A stretch of 64,000 nt of DNA from Blastobasis lacticolella (GCA_905147135.1 LR990061.1:6982026-7046025); one strand, 5' to 3'; shown: positions 1-30,429, counted from the stretch's first letter. Program-made: numbers and translations. The notes: a model not told the origin generated them from the sequence alone.

Positions 1-3000
1 TTAGATGCTAAATCGACAAATATTATAATTACGGTAAAAGCAGGTGGTCTGAAATACTTACAGGTAGGCTCCTTACTTTCTTTGCGGTCTGTATTAAATA
101 TTTGGGAACCGTCTGCAATACTTCATTCTTTCAGATTCAGGACAATGGCTCGGGCATTCGGAGTGACAACTTAGATATCGTTTGTGAGAGGTTTACAACC
201 TCTAAACTGAAGGACTATGAAGACCTCCGACAGATCAGCACATATGGATTTCGTGGGGAAGCCTTGGCTAGCATTAGCCATATTGCTCATTTAAGCATAC
301 TCACTAAAACAGCCCACGATAAATGTGCTTATAAGTATGTTAAGTTTTATTATTAAGCCAGTAGACAATATGATGTAGTGTGTTCTAGGAACCTGAAGGT
401 CACCACGAGGTGACACTCGCTTGTTTGCCTCCATTCTGGTTTGTGATTCGTAATTTAATTTCTTCTTAGAGCATCATATGAAAATGGCAAGCTAAAAGGA
501 CCAATAAAACCTTGTGCTGGCAACAATGGTACTCAGATCACTGTGGAAGATCTATTCTACAATGTCATAGCACGTAAGAAAGCATTGAGGAGCCCTTCTG
601 AGGAATACACACATATTATGGAAGTTGTTGGAGCATATGCAATACATAACAGCAGTGTTGGTTTCACACTCAAAAAATTTGGTGAAACAACCGATGTCAA
701 AACACCAATGAAATCGTCTGTAGTGGAGAATGTCAGAATTGTAAGTGATCTGTTGACTTGTTATGAGGGAGCAAAACGAAATTTGGGTACCCACCTCCAA
801 TAGACATAAATAAAAATAAATAAATATTCGTGGACAATTCACACAGCGCCATCTAGCCCCAAACCAAGCAAAGCTTGTACTATGGGTACTAAATAACTGA
901 TAAATTACTTAAATACTTTTAAATACATACTTATTATACATAGAACACCCAGAATCGAACCCGGGACCTCTTGCGTGGCAGACCGGCATATTGAACATTG
1001 AACCACTCACGCAACAACATAGACATATCTTTATTTGGTCCAATTAACAAAAAACTTAAAACTATGGAATATGTACATAATAAGAAAGCAGGGCGATGCG
1101 TCAATATTAAAATAGATGGTTGGATAACATTTTTTATCAGGACAAAGTTTTTTTTATGTTATATGGCAGACAAACACTCAAGCGGGCCACCTGATGGAAA
1201 GTGGTCATCACCGCCTATGGACATCAGCAACACCAGGGGTGTAGTTGGCTCCTAGTTCCAAATATTAATAAGTTCAGAGTTATGCTATGATATTTGCTAT
1301 AAGCTAACAGTGATTGTTTTTGTTCTGCCCACATCAAACTAAGACAGGCTAGCAAGTAGGAGCTATAAGTTTAGGATTATCAACTAGACACCATAGTTAA
1401 GGTGTTTCTGTTAATCCTGATTAAGTGATAAGTAATCATTAGTTATGTTATGCTGAAACCTGATGTCCAAGTTCATACTTCCTTCATCATAGTTTTAAAT
1501 TGTTGTAATTTGTTCAAGGTTCATGGGAACCCCATAGCTCGTGAACTGATGGATATAGAGCTACAGGATTCAGCATTGAAACTGAATGTCTTTGGACATA
1601 TAACAAATGTCAACTACTCCCACAAAAAGGGCACTATGCTTCTGTTCATTAATCACAGATTAGTTGATTGCCAAGGTAAGATTTCTTAAAATTTAGCCTT
1701 TCTAATATAGAGGAGCTGGAGGCTCAAGTCCAGCAGTGGGCTGTGATGGGATGTTGTTGTTGAAGCTACTGCTATCTCTATCACAAATAGGAAGAGTTTT
1801 ATTTCAGATAGTGTCATAACTTTTCCACATAAAATTCGCAAATCATCTTATTTTCTTGACGCGTCTATCCCGGTCTCTGCCAGGTTTCGCATTCCTGATC
1901 ATTGTCTTCTATTCCGCCCGACCTTGAACATGTGGGGCTTACGCAGAATATAATTCGCAGTGCAAGCACAAGCGAGCCTCATTCTTTTATTTATTGCTTA
2001 GGAAGGCACACAGTCAGATGTTATGTCTTTCCACCGAATGGAAAGTGACCATAATTGTACAGGACACAGCAACAAAAAGGGAGCGGATGCGGTGCCTCTT
2101 CAGTTTTTAAGAGAGATAGGGCATGGTGGGATATCCCACCCGAATCGGAGCTGCCCGACTGGGGAACAGAATACAGCAGTCAAACAACACTATTTCAATA
2201 GTGTTGTGTGTTCTGCTGGTGAGTAAGGTTTCCAGTGCTCCATGGGGAACCGTGACTTTGGCGTGGAGGGGCCTAGCTTTCATATTAGCTGTTACGTGTC
2301 TGAGCGGGGGCGGTTGTCCGCTGGCCGCCCGCAGCCTGAACGGGCTCCCGAACCCAGGGAATACATAATCTCCGGCCAATCAGCCGGCCCTTCCTTTTCT
2401 GATGGAGTCACAGATTTCCTGCCCGGCTGATACATCATATCTAACTTGCCCCGGGTACAAGCTCGAGCATAATTTTGTGCGTCGTGCCGGGGTGTGTATG
2501 TTCATTCGGGAGGATATCTGTTGCCGCCGTTTACACGGCCTTGAAGACAAGGACCTGTCGATAATGTAGGTTCGTGTGGATTACGGTGGCCACACCCGTA
2601 TCTACGCAGTCCTATACAGGTTCCTATAATGCGACTTTTTGAGCACCTGAAAGTGACGACTGATAAAGTCTTTGAGCAGTTTCCTTCCGCTGAGTTAGTG
2701 GCTTTAGGGTTTTTAATGCACACCATACGGAGTGGCTCGGTTCTCGGTCTACTAATTATGCGGCAAGGTCTGTTCACGAATTTGCTCTGGTCTATGCTCT
2801 CTCACAATTAAGGAGGACTTGGGGAAGACTTGAGGAATTGAGGACCATAAAAGCTCCTTGCTGGACCTTCTGCTGACTACGCGCCCCAGTGGGTACTCCA
2901 TCTCTATGGATGCGCCTCTTGACTTGTCGGATCACTGCCTTGTACACTATCCGACTCTCCCGGGCCCACTGGATGGCGTCGTGTTTGGCATTATAAGTCA

Positions 3001-6000
3001 GCAGACTGGGATGGATTGCGTGAATTTTACGCATCGTACCCGTGGAGGCAACTCTGCTTTGCATCGGATGATCCTGATACCTGTGCCACCGCAGTCGCCG
3101 ATCCTGTATCTTAGCGGGTATGGACTGCTTCATTTCTATCCCGCTAGTGGCTGCTGGGGCATGGAGACGACCGTGGTTTAATCGGCCATGCAGAGAGGCT
3201 CGACGAGCAAAGCAATCTGCGTACGAAGCTTGGACCACTGCTTGTCTCAATCGGGACCCGAATATTGCTGATGCAACGCGGAAGTTAAATGCTGCCTCGA
3301 GGAACAGCAAGAGAGCGATCGCTATAGCAAAATTCGCCTTCGTTAGCAAAATTGGCGAGCGACACACGAGCTACCCCTCTGGTAGCCGGGCTTTCTGGTC
3401 GCTCACCAAAGCAGCCGAAGGAAACTTCAGTCTGTCGTCCCTTTGTCGACTGCGTAAACCTGAGGGTACCCTGGCCCATAGTGCAACAGAGAAAGCCAAT
3501 TTATTGGGTGCTCTCTTTGCCTCAAACTCGACCCTGAATTACGGAGGCGCCGTCCCGCCCACCATCCTTTGGCGCGGCAAATCAATGCCGGAAATATCAA
3601 TTTAACAGCGAAAGGTACGACGGGCTCTGCTCTCTCTAGATGTTCAAGTGGGCCTGATGGTATTCCGGCGGTGGTGCTTAAAGTGTGTGTTCCCGAATTG
3701 TGTCCGGTACTAACACGCCTCTTTGCACTTTTATACTCCACTGGAATAGTCCCGTATGCGCGTTCACCGCCAAGAAAACTCCATTCGTTGTAGCTCCTCA
3801 GTTCCAGGATGCACTGCTTGCCATCTCTAAGAGCATACATATCCTAGGTGTTGACATCTCCAGTGACGTCCAGTTTCGCAGTTATCTGGAAGAAAAGATG
3901 AAGCTCGCATCTAAAAAGCTGGGTGTGCTTAACAGATCAAAGCAATTCTACACGCCGGGGCAACGACTTCTTCTTTACAAGGCTCAAGTCAGACCCTATT
4001 TGGAGTATTGCTCTCATCTATGGGCGGGAGCACCGGCATATCAGCTTGGTCCTTGTGAGTCGATCCAAAAGCGCGTTGTGAGAATTGTCGCTGATACCAT
4101 GCTCACAAATGGTATTGAGCCGCTGAGCCAGCGTAGGGATTTCGCCTCCGTTCTACCGCTTGTACAACGGTGTTTGTTCTGAAGAACTGTTTGACATGAT
4201 GCCCACAGCTACATTCTATCATCGCACCGCTCGCCACCGACAGGGAGTTCATCCTCACGCCTTGGAGCTAAATTGGTCGCGAACTGTGCGGTTCCAAAGG
4301 AACTTTCTCCCACGCACACTAAAGTTGTGGAATGAACTACCTGGAGTTCTTCAAGAAAGGGGTTAAAAGGTTTTTACGGGGTCGGCAACGCGTGGGTGAT
4401 GCCCCTGGTATTGCAAACGTCCATAGGCTGCGATGACTGCTTACCATCAGGCAGGCCGCAAGCTTGTTTGCCACGTTAGGGGTATAAAAAAAATCCGCGA
4501 TATCTTTCACGCCAAGGCTGCCCCGGAGTGTTTCTTACGCAACTTGGTCGTGTCGCGTAACGTCACACATCCACCGCAGCATTTCCATTTCGTTGGTGTA
4601 GAGTTCGCGAACGTGTTTCGTCAGCGCTGGCCGTGTCTAATTATGCTCTTGTACACAAGCACTTTGAGCTTTACAGGGATTTTAGGGTCATAGGTGACTG
4701 CCTTGAGTTCCCGCCATTTGGCCCAAGCTGCAGAGATTCGGGACTTGATATAGGGGCCGATATCGCCGGACTCGTGCATCACGGATCCGAGGTATTTGGA
4801 TTTATCTGTTCTATTGACAGCTTCGTTACCTACAAGGATGGTTTTGGGATCTGCGCTGCAGCTGGCTATATACTCCGTTTTGGCGACATTCAACTTCATA
4901 CCACCGTTTTCTAGCACATCCTTCCACGTGTTTACTCGTATAAGTACCATGCGGCTTCGCACGCCTAAAAGTCAGATCCGTGGGAAGAATTTCAGGATAA
5001 ACTAACCAACCAACGCGTGTCAAGACGTGGTTCAAAATCAGCTTGTAATATTTAGTACTTTCGCCTAGTAAAAATTTTTTTTTTATTTGCTCGAAAATTA
5101 TCCTCTATAGGTAGGGGTGGGGACTTTTTAATACAAATGCGGACGTGTTATACTATCTCTCTCTGTAGTCGGTTCCTCATGACTGACGATCGTGGTCTGA
5201 TGAGCACATCTTCGAGCGACGAAATGCCTCTAACCGCTCCTATCCATCGCCAGCCTCACCGCGTCGCAGAATCTGTTGGATGTGCGCCATCTGATCGCCA
5301 CCTTCATCTGATCGGTCCATCTAGTTGGTGACCGTCCTCTTAACCTCTTGCCATTGATATAGCCGGTTATAGCCCACTATGAAAAGTTTTTCCAGACTGT
5401 CATTACAGTCTCATTAAATTACCGAAATGTGATCGAGATTTGATATGTTTTTGCGCTTGGCAGTTCAGGGAATCCTTAGCATTCTATTCCAGCACCACAT
5501 CTCGAACGCTTCAATTGTCAATTCAAATCAAAATTCAGTAGGTATACAGTTAACTACAACCACCCTGTTGGGAAAAGTTTTGTAACTTTACAATGTAAGT
5601 ATGTGACTGCTTTGTTTCAGCGTTAAGAAGAGCAATTGATTCTGTTTATTCGACATACTTGCCTAAAAATGCACATTCATTTGTGTACCTCAGCTTGGAA
5701 ATGGGTGAGTTTTTGCGACTTACTGCTTGCTACGAATAATATATGAAAAACATAACTCAAACTCAGAAACGATTTCACACGTGGTCTCCAGAGTTATAAC
5801 TAATTAGAAGTGTCGGTGGGCTAGTGGTAAAGGTATCTGACACGCAAGCGAGAGGTACCGGGTTCGAATCGCACTGCACTCGCAATCTTTTCTGAGTTAT
5901 GTATGTACATTAGTTGAACACTATCCGATGCTCCTACGGTGAAGGAAAACATCGTGGTAAAACCTGCACACACATTCAGGCGACTGAATGTGTAACCATG

Positions 6001-9000
6001 ATCCAATCTGGTCAGGTTCCCCTGTTAACCGTGTCAAGGAGGTCAGATGGCAGTCGCTCCACTGTGATTACCTGACCTGTGATCCTGGGTGATTGTCAAG
6101 GATGACCCCAGGCCCTCGCGCTTGAGAGCACGCCAAGATGTCCACTTGTCACTGATTTGCGAAGAAAGAGAGAGAAACGTCACTGAGTGCGTTGGCTGAG
6201 GCAAAGTCGAACATACGTAGGATGACTGATTCGCGGAAAATCCTTCGCATTTCTAACAATAACAATTATGTTCGGTGAGTGCAATCCGCCCACTAGCTTT
6301 CTAAGTTGCAGCCTTTCTTAAATACTCACTCAGCCTGACCGGAGGCGCGGTCTAAAAGAACTCTACTACCTCCGGCTTGACGTAGGGTTTTCGCCAGATA
6401 CTGACACTTAAGATGTCTGTAACTTTGGTTCTCTATTTGGATAACTTCGTTACGAGTTTTATCCTTTAGAGATACTCCGGTCATAGCCCCTGACTAGACT
6501 ATAGACTGGTACCTGATAAATGCTGAATTAAGTTTAACACTTCCCCTGCCAAGTCAAATACCAGAGAGGCTACAGCAGTGCTAAGTATCATAGCGCGCGT
6601 ATTAAATGGACCGGCCAGGTGACTCGTGCGCACACGCGTAGCGCCGACAGCGTAAGTGTATAAAGTGGAGAAGAGCATTGTATGTAAATAATTATCTGGC
6701 CATTCAGGGATATCGAAGTCTTAATGAGTTTTAATTTTAAAATTCAATATAAGTTTAGGGTAATTTTAGTTAGTGCCTATATTATTTTGGAATGAATTTC
6801 TTTTATTTACAGATCCGAGAAATGTTGACGTAAATGTGCATCCAACTAAACACGAAGTCCAGTTTTTGTATGAGGAACAAATAATTGATAAAATAAAATC
6901 TTGCATTGAAAGTAAATTACTGAGCTGTAATTCGACCAGGGTTATGTATACACAGGTACAAATTATATTTAAAATTACATTCGTCCATATTACAATCGAT
7001 AATGCTAGAATGAAGTCCCCTAATTGTTAAATATGATTTTAGGCTAGATTACCCGGTGCAACGATGGTCGAGGACATATTGAATAAAACTGACACGACCA
7101 GTAAAATAAACCCGAACAGCATGGTACGTGTACAATCTGATACACAAAAGATAAACAAGTTCTTCCAACCAGCCCCAAAAACGGTTGAGAAAACCAAAGA
7201 GACTAATAACATTTGCGAAGTAGAAACAGAAGGCGATGAACTCGAAAAAAATTTTCTAGAATTAATAAAAGATAATGCAACAGTAGATGTAAGTGTACCA
7301 AATATAGTAATTGACAGTACGGAAGACATTTTGGAGAGCTCACTAATAAACGAACCAAATGACAGAATAAATAAAATGCCAGAGAAGTGGGCAGCGCAAA
7401 CTTCAATAGAACAAGCAAACCTGACATATGTAGACCCAAAGGAATCTTTCAAAACAAGGACATTTAAATACGAGAGGATAGAAACTAAATTAACCAGTGT
7501 AAAACAGTTGAGAATGGACATAGAAAATAAGTGTAACTCCAATTTGAGGGAAATACTGGCCAATTTGATATTCATAGCTTGTATAGACTGCCACAAGTCA
7601 CTGATCCAGCATTCTACTCGGTTATATTTATGTGATACCACCCGATTGACGTAAGCATTAAACACTTGTATAATGTGCTTGTTTTTTTAATGTAATACGG
7701 CAGACAAACAGCCAAGCAGGCTACCTGATGCAAAGTGGTCACCGCTGCCTATGGACATCAGCAACACCAGGGGCGCTACCAATGCGTTGCCCGCCTCTAA
7801 GGAGACCTCTAATATACCTCTTGAACGATCCCATGTCATGGTCCAAAGGAAACACTGTGGCTGGGCTGGCTCATTCCATATCCGAATCGTACGAGCGAGA
7901 AACGTTCTTTGGAATATTCGCGTGGATATATCACTTAATGTACCCAGCCCGCGAGTTACCATATTCATTTAAATACAGTCCATAATACTTTGTTACGCTT
8001 TTCAGGGAGGAATTATTTTACGAAACCATGCTATACGATTTCCAAAACTTCGGCTTCATAAAGTTGTCTAATCCGTTGCCGCTGGAAGAGCTCTTCGTGT
8101 TGGGGCTCAGTTCCAACGAAGACTGGAATTCTGAATTAGGTATGCAAGATTAAATCTCCCATTTTGTCTTTTTTCTTTGTTCTTTGCAACACATTTTTAT
8201 TGTCTGACTTCCTTTCTTGCCATCAAAACTTAGGTTAGGCAGTGCAATATTAGCATTTTTTTTATCAGAGATGGACCGTTTGCCTTCCTTAATCTCTAGA
8301 TACAGTTTCAGGCCACGATAAATACAATGTTCGTGTCGTTATTGAGGTATTCATGGTCTTCGGTCGTAAGCGGTTGCCAAGAAAATAATAGAAAAACTCA
8401 AGCTTATCTGATAATCATCTTAGCAGTAGTAAAGTTATGCTTCGTGTGGTGTCCGGCAGAGTAGAATAGCACCAACCCCTTACACTCGTAGGTGTAGCAC
8501 AAGGCGACTTATGTTTTCTAGGCAAAAGATCGAGAGTCTCCGTAGGCTGTAAAATGGGCAGCAGCGTTTTCCATTGTTAAATTTGTAACACTGCGATCTC
8601 CAATTCGCTTGCAAAGCGTGGAGATTATGTCAATAACCTCCCCTTTCACGGGAGAGGCCTCAAATCTTGCAGTGGACTGTTAGGGACTGTGATGATGATC
8701 TGACACCTGACAGTTATTGCGCAGTAGTACAGTTATGCGCAGTAGTGGCCGAGGTGGCGACAAGCGTTCTCAACAGTTTGACGCACATGGCATTTCTATT
8801 TAATTACCTAATTTTGATTTCTGTGTGCACATCATATTTCAGGAGAAAAGCGAGAAGTCTCTTTACATATGACAGAGTTGCTGGCTAGCAAGCGAGGGAT
8901 GTTGCGCGAGTACTTTTCGTTCGAAATCAATGCAGAGAACGAGTTGGTTGCTTTGCCCCTTTTACTTGGTAAGTAGAACCTTCTATAATGGAGTATTTTG

Positions 9001-9865
9001 TAAGTCAACTTGAGGAACATCAAAATAAGTTTCAGTTTATGCTTTGTATTCAGACCCACCACACACCAACCTTTCACTATTTTCTTAATGCGAATGGACT
9101 ATGGCCGTCATTATAGTTGTCGCGCTCAATGAAGAATTTTCGGACAGTTACTTTAAAAAGTAAAAAGTGTAGTACGGCCGTGCCTCAGTAGATGGCGCTG
9201 CTTAGACAGGATTCTCAAGTATTGAGTTTGGTAACCGAAGTTACTCGAAAAGGTGTTTCGTGAAACGATACTCAGTTTTATTACCTTTTCCGAGAAGTAA
9301 GCGTAAAATGTGTACATTTTTATACATCTAATGGTCTCATTTTGATTAATTTTTGAGAATCGTGTCTAATCAACGCCATCTATTACAATTATTTGAACAA
9401 TTTATTTCTTTTTAATCGGCTTTCGGAAAATCTCCCATTTTGTCTTTTTTCTTTGTTCTTTGGAACACATTATTTTTACATTTTTATTGTCTGACTTCCT
9501 TTCTTGCCATCAAAGCTTTCGCCTTTGAAATTGTTCGGTACTTCAAATGCCAATTTGTTTTAGATGGTCACACTCCATTCATGGGCGCGCTGCCGACTTA
9601 TCTGGTCCGTCTAGTGACAGAGGTCAATTGGGACTCCGAAAAGGACTGCTTCGAGACCTTTAGCCGGCAAACAGCAATATTCTATAGCCAACCAAATCCA
9701 GACCCTATTCTAGAGATGACAAGGAACGAATTCTGGAAGCAGGAACATGTGATATACCCAGCTATAAGACGAAATTTTCTGCCACCCACGAGCTTTGTAC
9801 ACAACGGTGCTGTGTTGCAAATAGCTAGTTTACAAGATTTGTACAAAGTATTCGAGAGGTGTTGA
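1..9865 (+). CDS. MLH1: DNA mismatch repair protein Mlh1 (5' partial, 10 exons visible)
   Basis: MutL homologue of the nuclear mismatch repair complex: a GHKL ATPase that pairs with Pms2-type partners. Exons deduced from splice sites and phase: 1-63, 135-334, 470-740, 1519-1675, 5621-5704, 6813-6955, 7043-7650, 8006-8139, 8843-8968, 9564-9865. They join into 695 aa plus stop. The window opens inside the ATPase domain at LDAKST, so about 40 N-terminal residues, including the catalytic Glu region, lie upstream. Visible landmarks are the ATP-binding DNGSGIR and GFRGEAL motifs (exons 2 and 3), [13 protein letters not shown], a weakly conserved charged linker in the 608-nt exon, and the C-terminal Mlh1-type domain ending in the family-typical FERC. 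An AATAAA overlaps the stop codon (9865-9870). Introns carry SINEs and LINE fragments. Identity is very secure from family knowledge; exon edges are inferred. Confidence 0.96.
803..1018 (-). repeat. tRNA-derived SINE, family A (MLH1 intron)
   Basis: The minus strand begins near 1018 with a tRNA-like head. Its B-box complement is seen on the plus strand as the GAATCGAACCCGGGACCTC-like block near 951-970. The body runs through the phrase gcgccatctagcccc and ends in an A/T-rich AAATAAATA tail near 803-830. Copies of the same family lie at 20195-20575, 23405-23620, 24070-24170 and, more diverged, 63060-63305. It resembles common lepidopteran tRNA SINEs; the exact family name is not assigned. Confidence 0.8.
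1147..1252 (-). mobile_element. Jockey-like LINE 3' tail fragment
   Basis: A poly-T run is followed by the recurring block gcagacaaac...cgggccacctgatgg, the 3' end of a LINE family whose longer copy lies at 15090-15860. It is 5'-truncated and non-coding, and sits in the MLH1 intron 741-1518. Confidence 0.7.
1985..2115 (-). mobile_element. LINE tail fragment (family with copies at 12335 and 52430)
   Basis: Shares blocks such as gcttaggaaggcacac and gaaagtgaccata and a gagcggatgcggtgcc block with 12335-12430 and, inverted, with 52430-52690. It is a dead fragment at the edge of the larger LINE that follows. Confidence 0.55.
2115..4495 (+). mobile_element. Degenerate jockey-like non-LTR retrotransposon
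   Basis: Lies in MLH1 intron 4. Translation in shifting frames shows an endonuclease region (about 2470-2960: [17 protein letters not shown], then [11 protein letters not shown] with the SDH catalytic signature), a linker, and the start of the reverse transcriptase ([11 protein letters not shown] near 3650). It then jumps to the thumb and C-terminal region ([20 protein letters not shown], near 3910-3980; WNELPGVLQ near 4330). The RT core with the catalytic YADD-type motif is missing, so there is an internal deletion as well as frameshifts and stops. The 3' tail (to about 4485) matches the antisense fragment at 10385-10680. It cannot encode a working element. Confidence 0.85.
4495..4985 (-). 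mobile_element. RTE-like LINE fragment
   Basis: Minus-strand translation of 4621-4962 gives the RTE-type stretch [20 protein letters not shown] followed by [19 protein letters not shown]. Further 3', in broken frames, comes a [17 protein letters not shown] block. This is the C-terminal part of an RTE endonuclease-reverse transcriptase, nested beside the jockey-like element in the same intron. Confidence 0.75.
5808..6142 (+). repeat. tRNA-derived SINE, family B (MLH1 intron)
   Basis: The head carries an A-box-like gggctagtggtaa and a B-box ggttcgaatc. The body continues with gaaggaaaacatcgtgg, caatctggtcaggttcccc and cagtcgctccactg blocks and ends in cgccaagatg. Other copies are at 25290-25712 (+), 22725-22930 (-), 48425-48625 (-), 57358-57490 (-) and 37908-38010 (+, partial). 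The 3' end matches the RTE-like fragment at 16850-16915. Confidence 0.85.
6535..6662. repeat. Interspersed repeat shared with 45495-45605
   Basis: Blocks caaataccagagaggctac, gtattaaatgg and gcgccga occur in the same order in the Tsf2 intron at 45495-45605. The family is not recognised; probably a transposon fragment. Confidence 0.5.
7685..7975 (-). mobile_element. Jockey-like LINE 3' fragment
   Basis: Antisense to MLH1 between exons 7043-7650 and 8006-8139. The minus strand gives the IRIWNE peptide, then the family-specific tail ending at the poly-T near 7685. Same family as 15090-15860 and 54080-54440. Confidence 0.75.
8152..8232. repeat. Direct repeat, copy 1 (MLH1 intron 8)
   Basis: About 80 bp, from aaatctcccattttgtc to gacttcctttcttgccatc, nearly identical to 9428-9518. 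It begins 13 bp after the donor at 8140. Confidence 0.85.
8425..8700 (+). repeat. Interspersed repeat family D
   Basis: Shares an ordered series of blocks with 38100-38365: gtgtccggcagagtagaat, gggcagcagcgttttcc, gcgtggagattatg, gcagtggactgtta. A shorter inverted fragment lies at 22625-22700. No coding capacity seen; likely a LINE or SINE 3' region. Confidence 0.65.
9428..9518. repeat. Direct repeat, copy 2 (MLH1 intron 9)
   Basis: Partner of 8152-8232, with a roughly 10-bp insertion (attatttttac region). It ends about 45 bp before the acceptor at 9563, so the two copies bracket exon 8843-8968. Confidence 0.85.
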
Positions 9866-10774
9866 ATAAAATATAGCACAAAAGATTGTCAGCGATTTTC
9901 TTTTTCCTAATATCGGTTTGTTTCTGTTATCAAACTGTGATAGTCATTTCACGTGGGCAAGGAACACGAGAAGGATACCGCGATGTGGCCAAGAAAGAGG
10001 TTTCCCTCAGGTGGCTCGCTTGCCTGTTTGACTGCTGAATAATATAAAAAAGAGGTTTATTATGTTTGACAAAAATTCTCGTATCTGGGGACACGGAAGT
10101 GCCCCAACGAAAATCATAACAAAAATTTTACTAATGTTTGAGACTGTTAACTATTAAAATATTTGACTTTATTGTTTTATGGCGTGCAAGTGAATTTCAA
10201 TCTTGGGATGATTAAGTCATTTCCTGATCGAGTTTACAATGGATGGAGAAGACTGTTGAACATAGGCCTCTCTCACTCTTTCCACACCGTTCGCGTTTGT
10301 GCATCCATTTGATTGACATCAAGAACAACTGCATCAGAACTATTTTTTGTTTTTCGTCTATCTGCAAAATGGCCTTTTGGCCATTTTTTTAATACCACTA
10401 AGGTGGCAAACAAGCTTACGGCCTGCCTGATGGTAAGCAGTCACCACAGCCTATGGACATTTGCAATACCAGGGGCTTCATCCACGCGTTGCCGACTCCG
10501 TAAAAACCTGTTCACCCCTTTCTTGAAGAACTCCATGTTGTACTCTCCAGGTAGTTCAATCCACAACCTTAGTGTGCGTTGGAGAAAGTTCCTTTACAAT
10601 GGCACAGCCTGCGACATTGGCTCCAAGGTGTGGGGATGAACTCCCATGTCGGTAGCGAGCTGTGCGATGATAAAATGTAGCAAAAATAGGATGGCGGCAA
10701 AAAATGAAACAACTATCTCAAAATTTTCGATTTTATTACAAAAAAGGCGAGCTTATATCTAAAAGGCGGTATGT
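9866..10774. other. Convergent intergenic region MLH1/MCM6
   Basis: Tail-to-tail spacer of 0.9 kb. It holds a LINE tail scrap (10008-10056, +) and the longer antisense LINE 3' fragment at 10385-10680. No gene seen in the rest. Confidence 0.7.
10385..10680 (-). mobile_element. LINE 3' fragment, same subfamily as 2115-4495
   Basis: Antisense blocks ggtggcaaacaagcttacgg, gcctgcctgatggtaagcag and tggacatttgcaatacc match the 3' end of the plus-strand element near 4370-4480. The region encodes the degraded WNELPGE peptide. 5'-truncated. Confidence 0.75.
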
Positions 10775-28483
<17,709 letters not shown>

Positions 28484-29042
28484 ATTTGAAAAGTAAACAC
28501 AACAATTACACAGGCAAAACGTATATCGTTAGGCACCGTGAATTACTAACATTAATATCTGAAAATAACAACAAAACAAAACGACTTCACCACTTTATCC
28601 ACTAATTTGACATTATGGATTTTGGCGCGAATATACTCAACAAGTTTGTTTGACGACATTAGGATTGTTGGTCTGCGAAGTATGTCGGATTTGGTTGGAT
28701 GCTCCAAGCCTCCAAGGATTTGGTCCTATTGTCGGACCACACAGAACACTCATCGTATGTATTCACTAAAAACATGGCTGTACAGAGTGGTCTTTCCATT
28801 AGCCTTTGAAGAGTAAAGTAACCTAAAACTTTGTTTTGTTTTGCTTTCGTCGAAGTTAAATTACTTTTCTTTTAACTTTAGGTTTACACCGTTTAATACG
28901 GTTTACGCGAAAGCTAATGACGACGACGATGACGTGAGACGTAATGATTTGATTTGTTTGATGTGGCTAAAGCTTCAGACAGCTTCGAGCATTTGATAAA
29001 ATTTCAAGAAAGGTGGCTGTGGAAAGCAATCTGACCTGAAGA
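28484..29042. promoter_or_regulatory. Divergent promoter region MCM6 / RMP24-like gene
   Basis: Only 559 bp separate the two start codons on opposite strands, so a shared bidirectional promoter is likely (inference). No clear TATA box was identified; the interval contains caaaacaaaacga and gacgacgacgatgacg stretches. Confidence 0.5.
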
Positions 29043-30429
29043 ATGACAGAGGCACAAGTTGCTTTCCTCTGCAGAGCGGCGGCATCGTTGCCATTAGCAA
29101 AAGACAGCAAACATTCAACTCTTTTGCGAAGTTATTATTTGTAAGTACAACAGAACATTCGTTGTAGATGGATGCACAAATAAAAGTTTTAAACTTGTAA
29201 AAGAAAGTTAAAGGTCAGGTTTATATTACAACCATGGACCTAGATTTTTTTTTATTTCATTAGCTCAAGGGGTTTCTGAATTGCTTTCTCTCATATACCT
29301 ACTCGGAGAGTGATCGACTTTAAATATGCTCTAAATGTGTTGCATATTTTTATTTCTTTTTAGAATGAGATGCCAAGATTTAACACATGGCTATGGACTA
29401 CCAGAAAAACAATTTTCATCAAAAGTAAGATGTCAACGCTGCAATACGGCTTGGAGGAATGGGTGTATTACTAAGGTAAAGTTAAAAGACAGTTAAATTA
29501 TTAATGTTTTGTAAAAATTACCATAATTTCATTAAATGGACCTTAACTATATGTTTTATATATTATATTGATATATCTTTAAGATAAAACAAGTCAAACT
29601 AAGTAAAAAGCAAAGGAGGAGAATAAGAAAACATACGGCTACCAAGAAAAATTCACAAGAACATAAACATAAATTGGACTTGCTACACAGCAATGAAGTG
29701 GTAAGAACATTCTTTAAATTCTTTATGTCATATTTGTTTGGATAAACAACAACATAGTAGCATCATACACACACATCTCTGACAACTATAAACTTTTTTA
29801 GAGACCATTGTAAGGCTAAAAAGCCGAATGCATTTCCTGAAGGAGATAGGTGGGCAGAACCAGTAGTTTATAAAGTTGTTAAAGTAACTAATACTCAGTT
29901 TCATTTTCAGGAACAAGTTTGTTTGTTTTGTAAGAATAGCACTATTATGTATTCAAAAAAGCCAGAAAGAGTAAAACAGTTACAACAGGAAGCCAGTGTT
30001 GCTAAAGAACCTAATACAGGCGACTCTAAAAAGTTACAAGCAGAACAAAGAAATCAACAGCAACCTAGTGTTGCAAAAGTATCTAAGAAAAATATAGATG
30101 ATTCCAAGAAATTACAAACAGAACCCAGAAATCAAGAAAAGACAATACTTGGTCAAGGAGTTAAAAAGAAAGCAAGTGTAGAAGTAAAGAAATTAGAAAT
30201 AAATGTTTATAATACTGCAAGAACTATATTTTCTTTGAAAGATAAGAATAACACAGTAGCATCAGCAGTGAAGGAAGCACCAAAAATAATTAAAAACAAT
30301 AAAAAGAAAAAGGATAAGTTTGCAGGACTTTGTCAAAAAGCTGTACTAACTTCTATGAAACTGAAAGAAGACAAACAAAAACAAAACAAACTTAATATGT
30401 TTCTTAAACCTTCAAGTGAAAAGAATTAG
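29043..30429 (+). CDS. C18orf21/RMP24-like zinc-ribbon protein (4 exons, 281 aa)
   Basis: Coding exons 29043-29140, 29364-29475, 29584-29700, 29911-30429. The start follows an in-frame TGA at 29037. Visible: an N-terminal helix region (MTEAQVAFLCRAAASLPL), a CQRC pair in exon 2, basic KKQRRRIRKHT in exon 3, a CLFC pair at the start of exon 4, then a long Lys/Gln-rich tail. The split Cys-pair arrangement with a basic spacer matches the C18orf21 (UPF0711) family, related to RNase P/MRP subunit Rpp21 and linked to RNase MRP. The head-to-head partner is MCM6; the 3' end faces GLYCTK. Family assignment is from motif layout rather than long identity; a diverged Rpp21 is the alternative. Confidence 0.75.

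Noticed and set aside
5815..5880. tRNA-like gene in MLH1 intron
   Set aside because: Same SINE B head, with degenerate stems.
7039..7665. 208-aa minus-strand frame
   Set aside because: Antisense shadow of the long MLH1 linker exon 7043-7650, which has the correct splice sites and phase.
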